Assembly: GCA_043808325.1 (NCBI GenBank)
Contig: JAZDEY010000033.1
Span: 42,334 to 106,333 of the forward strand
Origin: JAZDEY01 sp043808325 [NCBI: Candidatus Eiseniibacteriota bacterium]
GTDB lineage: Bacteria > Arandabacterota > Arandabacteria > Arandabacterales
Direction: 5' to 3'
Length of the DNA stretch: 64,000 nucleotides
The notes below the pieces were generated by a model, which was given only the letters and a program-made list of their open reading frames with translations, made no database searches and was not told the DNA's origin. This document shows, piece by piece, positions 60,487-64,000 of this stretch. The position numbers and the translations under genes are program-made. Numbering within the stretch: position 1 is the stretch's first letter; the number at the start of each line of letters is the position of its first letter.

Positions 60487-62352
60487 ATGCGTAACCGAGA
60501 TGTCGCAGTTGTCACTCTTGTGCCTTTTGCCCTGACTCTGGCGCTCTACCTTTTCACGCTGGCTCCCTCGGTCACGTTCGAAGACTCGGGTGAGCTTGCT
60601 GCCGCCGCCTACAACCTGGGAGTGCCCCACCCTCCCGGTTATCCGGTCTTCTGCATGGTGGGGAAACTGTTTACACTCCTGCCGTTCGGCAATGTCGCCT
60701 GGCGGCTCAACTTCATGTCTGCGTTCTTCACGGCCTTGAGTAGCGCCGTCCTTGCATGGGCTGTGCTGCTTCTCCTCCGCCGGCTCGCCCGCTCGGGGGC
60801 CGGTGAAGGCCGAGATCGACCGCGGCCGCCATACGTCCTCGCGGCGGCCATTGCAGCCGGCATCATGGCCGGCATAGCCTTCGAGGCCTGGGAGCAGGCA
60901 CTTATAACCGAGGTATACGGGTTGAACAGTTTCGTCCTGACCCTGGACCTTCTCCTGCTTATCTCGTGGGAGCTGGCTCCTTCCCTCCAGAGGCAACGCT
61001 TTTTCTATGCCTTGTGCTTCACGCTCGGGTTGGGGCTGGTGGTCCATCCCATTTCGGTAGTCTTCCTGCCTTTGGCTCTCGTGTACATCGCGCTGGTTGA
61101 TGTTCGTTATCTTTTCAAGGCCAGACGCCTGCTTGCCGGAGCCCTCTATTTCGCTTTGGGAATCTCGCCGGTTCTGTACTTGCCCGTGGTTTCGCGCACG
61201 GAACCGATAATGGACTGGGGCGACCCCGAGACCTTTCGGAATTTCTTCCTGGTGGTTACGCGCGGCCTTATCCCCTATGAAACCCACGAACTGTCAAAGA
61301 CCATGGGTCAGCTGGGCTACTACTTTCACCTGCTGGTCCGGCAGTGGTTCCCCGTGCTCCTTGTCCCGGCCTTGCTGGGCTTCCTCGCGCTCCTTCGGCG
61401 TTCGCGCAGGCATTTTTGGATCGCGGTCGCGTTCTTGCTGTTGACCGCGCCTTTGGTCACCGTCACAACCAACATCAATGTGACCACAGGACAACCGGAG
61501 GTGATCGACGGCAACAAGTGGATAGCCAGTGTTTTCTACATCCCCTCGTACATCTGCCTTAGTCTCACAGCCGGCATCGGTTTCTGGTATATCGGGGCCG
61601 GATTGACCCGCCTCCTTCGAAATGCCGGGGCAGCGGCGCTCGCCATCATACTCCTGCCAGCAGGTCTTGCCTTTTTCACATATGGGCGCGTCGATATGAG
61701 TCACTATTACTTCGCTCGAGACTATGCTTACAATGTCTTCCACGTGGCGGAAAAGGATGCGCTGGTGATCGCGCAATACGATCCTGAATTCTTCCCTCTG
61801 GTCTATTATCAGGATGTAGAGCGCGAGCGTCCCGACCTGGTGATTGTGAATCCCCTGCTTCTGATGCGGAGCTGGTACATCGGGGTCCTTAAGAACCGCT
61901 ACCCCGATCTCGTCGCCGCATCGGCCAGGGAGGCCGGTGAATTCCTGCGAGCCCTGGAACCCTTCGAGAAGAAGCAGGCCTATGACGGCAAGTATATCCA
62001 GACCAAGTTTGATGCCCTGCTCAATTCGTTCATCGATAAGGCGGTGGCGGGCGGCCGAAGTGTGTACGCGACGTCCCTGCCCACCGGCGCCGTGGCCGTG
62101 GGCTACCAGAAGGAGTCGCTTGCCGTCACCCTGCGCTTGAGGCAGCAGCTGACGCCGCTGACCCCGCTTGACTTAGGGGATCTTCGGCTTCGCGGCTATG
62201 AGCGTCCCTCTGCCAAGATCGACTTCCCCGCGCGATACATGAAGCGCCACCTTTGGTCTTTCTTGCTGATGCGCGGCAACCAGCTCGAGGCAGCCGGCCA
62301 GAAGGCGAACGCCGACCGCTTCTTCGAAGAAGCCGGGAAATTGAGAGAATAG
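60487..62352 (+). CDS. DUF2723 (TMEM260-like) membrane protein
   Basis: A 621-residue polytopic protein. The N-terminal DUF2723 signature is clear: FEDSGELAAAAYNLGVPHPP followed by GYPVFCMVGKLFTLLPFG (about residues 33-70). About 10 helices fill the region to 430 and a soluble C-terminal domain follows (about 440-621, with YYFARDYAYN and YYQDVERERPDL). A eukaryotic relative, TMEM260, is a protein O-mannosyltransferase, so a GT-C role in glycosylating exported proteins is likely. The ATG at 60487 begins the first helix; upstream in-frame sequence is not protein-like. Confidence 0.85.
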   Translation: MRNRDVAVVTLVPFALTLALYLFTLAPSVTFEDSGELAAAAYNLGVPHPPGYPVFCMVGKLFTLLPFGNVAWRLNFMSAFFTALSSAVLAWAVLLLLRRLARSGAGEGRDRPRPPYVLAAAIAAGIMAGIAFEAWEQALITEVYGLNSFVLTLDLLLLISWELAPSLQRQRFFYALCFTLGLGLVVHPISVVFLPLALVYIALVDVRYLFKARRLLAGALYFALGISPVLYLPVVSRTEPIMDWGDPETFRNFFLVVTRGLIPYETHELSKTMGQLGYYFHLLVRQWFPVLLVPALLGFLALLRRSRRHFWIAVAFLLLTAPLVTVTTNINVTTGQPEVIDGNKWIASVFYIPSYICLSLTAGIGFWYIGAGLTRLLRNAGAAALAIILLPAGLAFFTYGRVDMSHYYFARDYAYNVFHVAEKDALVIAQYDPEFFPLVYYQDVERERPDLVIVNPLLLMRSWYIGVLKNRYPDLVAASAREAGEFLRALEPFEKKQAYDGKYIQTKFDALLNSFIDKAVAGGRSVYATSLPTGAVAVGYQKESLAVTLRLRQQLTPLTPLDLGDLRLRGYERPSAKIDFPARYMKRHLWSFLLMRGNQLEAAGQKANADRFFEEAGKLRE

Positions 62353-62408
62353 AACACCGGCGGGTCGGTCAGCGGCCGTAGGCGCCAGCGCGCCCACTCC
62401 ACCACACG

Positions 62409-63560
62409 CTACCTGCACATCGCCTTGATCGCACCCCAAGTGGTCGGCAGGATATCGGTGAGGCAAGGCCCGCAACCAATCCCAAGCGCGCCAAGACATC
62501 CGCAGGAGTCCGAGATTGCGGGCGAGTCTTGACAGAGCGCGAAGTTCCCGGAGGCAGGGTCGCAAAACCGGGGGTCTGCTTCGATCACGCGCCCTGTGTT
62601 GGCAAGATCATAGGCCAGACCTAGACGCAGGTGCCAGAACAGATTGCAGTCCAAGATGGGAAGCGACGGGGGATACTGCTCGTCAGTCTGGCAAAAGACA
62701 CCCCAATCACTCCCGACGATGATGTTCTCGGTGATCGTGGGCCGGCCACCCAACACCCAGATGGCGGCGTTGCCCGGTGCATCATTGGCGAAAAAGGTAT
62801 TGCGCCGTACGATGGGAGAGCTGTCCACATTGAACAGGCCACCTCCCCGCTCGCTCACGGAGTTACCTACGAAGACGTTCTCTTCAATATAGGAGACCAG
62901 TTCGGTCTCACAGTGGTACATCTCGAGGCCCCCACCATAGCAGGCTTGGTTCCCGCGAAAGACGTTCCGGCGGATATCCGCGCGCGACTGCCATATGATC
63001 ACACCTCCGGGCGCTTCCCAGCCGGCATTGTCTTCGATGACGCAATCCTCGATTGTGAGGTCGCTGTGATACATGGCGTTCACAGCACCGCCAACGCTTT
63101 GGCAGCCTCCCGGCCCAGGGTTGTCCCGAAAGACGCACCCGATGACTTCCACCTTTGCTTCCTGAGCGTATAGCCCCCCTAAATTGGTGCCGCCCGTTAT
63201 GGTCAGACCCCGGACATGAACCGCAGGATTTGCCCGCCAGATGCCGATTCCGACCGTATCAGCCTGTATTATCACGTTTTCCGGCCCACCATCACCTATG
63301 AGCCAGAGCCCCCCCTGCCCTGGAGAGATTCTCACGAACTCGTGATATGTTCCCGGGCGGATCAGGACTGTGTCACCCGGTCCCGCGACACCCACCGCAC
63401 CCCTGATCGTCGTGAAATCTCCTCCCCCTGACCCGCTGACGACCCATAGGGCTCCAAGACCGGAAGAGGCCGTGAGCAGCAACCCGACGGCGAGGATGAA
63501 GACCGCACTTTTCCTGGTGGTATCTCGTGCTATAGATGGCACTGCTAGCAGGGTGCTCAC
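62409..63560 (-). CDS. Secreted right-handed beta-helix repeat protein
   Basis: A 383-residue exported protein. The signal peptide (about 1-36) is followed by FTTIRGAVGVAGPGDTVLIRPGTY, the usual start of Eisenbacteria/FCB beta-helix proteins. Repeats such as GLTITGGTNLGGLY, CVFRDNPGPG, CVIEDNAGW, NVFRGNQACYGGG and NTFFANDAPG each add a coil. The C-terminus is Cys-rich (CGCLGALGIGCGPC) and ends in TTWGAIKAMCR, a tail-like motif rather than a FlgD domain. The GTG start at 63560 has GAGGAGGG upstream. Such proteins may bind or cleave polysaccharides; no catalytic residues are evident. Confidence 0.83.
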   Translation of the reverse strand: MSTLLAVPSIARDTTRKSAVFILAVGLLLTASSGLGALWVVSGSGGGDFTTIRGAVGVAGPGDTVLIRPGTYHEFVRISPGQGGLWLIGDGGPENVIIQADTVGIGIWRANPAVHVRGLTITGGTNLGGLYAQEAKVEVIGCVFRDNPGPGGCQSVGGAVNAMYHSDLTIEDCVIEDNAGWEAPGGVIIWQSRADIRRNVFRGNQACYGGGLEMYHCETELVSYIEENVFVGNSVSERGGGLFNVDSSPIVRRNTFFANDAPGNAAIWVLGGRPTITENIIVGSDWGVFCQTDEQYPPSLPILDCNLFWHLRLGLAYDLANTGRVIEADPRFCDPASGNFALCQDSPAISDSCGCLGALGIGCGPCLTDILPTTWGAIKAMCR

Positions 63561-63861
63561 TGCGGGAACCCTCCTCTTAAGCTCGCGCTCTCGGGACCAG
63601 CCAGCCTCCGGTAGACTGTCTCGCCATCACCCCAACACCATAACTATAGCCACCTCTTGCGAAGATGAGAAGATGGCATTGGCCTTTGCCTGGCCCGGGC
63701 ATCGAGCCAGTGCAGCTCCTGCCGGAGGATCAAAGACGATCCATCCGCGCCTTCCTGAGATTCGGAGGGGTGTCTGGATGCCGACTTACCTGTCACCTCC
63801 CGCTTCCGTCTAAAGTTTCGCGCGGCTGACCTGCCCCCAACGATGATACCACTCATCCTGC
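63561..63861. other. 300-nt region between the beta-helix gene and the IS edge
   Basis: I see no convincing gene here. An open frame of 77 codons on the minus strand (63644-63877) starts inside the IS inverted repeat and has no ribosome-binding site or family resemblance. TATAGT at about 63645-63640 on the minus strand could be a -10 element for the beta-helix gene, but the -35 is weak. Confidence 0.5.
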
Positions 63862-64000
63862 TAGTGTCGTGTCCCATAAATAAGTTGATTAATGTATGGT
63901 TCTGCGCATATAGTGGGTACCGTTCCTATCGACAAGGAGGTACTCATGAAAGCCGGCCGGCCAAGAGGGCTGCTTGTGTTGTCGGATGAGGAGAAATCCG
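63862..64000 (+). mobile_element. Left edge of an IS630-family insertion sequence (partial)
   Basis: Beginning with TA at 63862, the sequence GTGTCGTGTCCCATAAATAA looks like the terminal inverted repeat of an IS630-type element (these insert at TA). About 80 nt later a transposase gene starts. The right end lies outside the window. Confidence 0.75.
63946..64000 (+). CDS. IS630 family transposase, N-terminus only
   Basis: Eighteen codons are visible before the window ends: MKAGRPRGLLVLSDEEKS. The pattern xxGRP-x(3)-LVLSDEE is the usual start of the helix-turn-helix in IS630 transposases. AAGGAGG lies 6 nt before the ATG. The family uses a DDE nuclease and TA target sites; the catalytic part is not in view. 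Confidence 0.78.
   Translation, partial: MKAGRPRGLLVLSDEEKS

Noticed and set aside
63644-63877. A 77-codon minus-strand open frame near the IS edge
   Set aside because: It starts within the IS inverted repeat, lacks a ribosome-binding site and has no recognisable domain.

Overview
This 64 kb window looks like chromosomal DNA of a Gram-negative, GC-rich bacterium, probably an uncultured lineage of the Fibrobacteres-Chlorobi-Bacteroidetes (FCB) side of the tree (Eisenbacteria, TA06, WOR-3 or a relative). The evidence is a secreted phosphatase with a C-terminal FlgD-type beta-sandwich, a beta-helix repeat protein, an OprP/OprO-like porin, heptosyltransferase-like enzymes, DUF2723 and DUF5683 proteins and many TPR-fused membrane proteins. 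Most of the window is dense housekeeping sequence on the minus strand. TTG and GTG start codons are frequent and many genes overlap by 1-4 bases. There is no CRISPR array or prophage; the only mobile DNA is the left edge of an IS630-type element at the right end.

Layout: 1-3.2 kb (+) is a MacB/FtsX-type exporter (adaptor end, ATPase, two permeases). 3.3-10.8 kb (-) runs from a zinc-ribbon coiled-coil protein and an RNase H through RNase P RNA, Rel (p)ppGpp enzyme, PgeF, Dtd, Maf, YjbQ and MtnA. 10.9-18.0 kb (-) is an expanded macromolecular-synthesis operon, rpsU-yqeY-mutS2-dnaG-rpoD, followed by two tRNAs and a terminator. 18.2-21.6 kb (-) is the heat-shock operon hrcA-grpE-dnaJ-rsmE behind a CIRCE operator. 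21.7-31.8 kb (-) carries glmM-glmS-ridA-selD-selC-DUF5683-lepB-lepA-hemW and an orphan substrate-binding protein. The selD gene has an in-frame UGA at the catalytic position and tRNA-Sec lies directly downstream, so the organism should use selenocysteine.

31.9-43 kb mixes envelope and signalling genes: a GT39-like TPR membrane protein, a receiver-like protein, a free-standing cyanophycin-synthetase N-terminal domain, an orphan Trp-rich small protein, an SPFH/phosphodiesterase/TPR fusion next to tRNA-Phe and tRNA-Thr, a response regulator, a GAF histidine kinase, GalE, a 72-residue protein and a HAD phosphatase. 43.2-53 kb (+ mostly) carries an uncharacterised radical SAM protein, a spermidine-synthase-like membrane TPR protein, a pseudopilin, a porin and a three-gene glycosyltransferase set (GT2, GT39-like, GT9). 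53-58.5 kb (-) has PfkA, a small beta-rich protein, MnmA, NadA, cysteine desulfurase and DUF4389; the desulfurase can supply sulfur to MnmA and to the NadA iron-sulfur cluster. 58.6-64 kb has the secreted phosphatase, a DUF2723 protein, the beta-helix protein and the IS630 edge.

The points most worth a second look are the selenoprotein SelD with its nearby tRNA-Sec, the stand-alone CphA N-domain next to uncharacterised neighbours, the shortened HrcA, two protein genes that begin exactly 15 nt after a tRNA 3' end, repeated 4-nt tail-to-tail gene overlaps, and several unusual domain fusions. I do not see one clear, complete undescribed multi-gene system. All coordinates and motifs come from reading the sequence; family names come from recalled family patterns and were not checked by searches.
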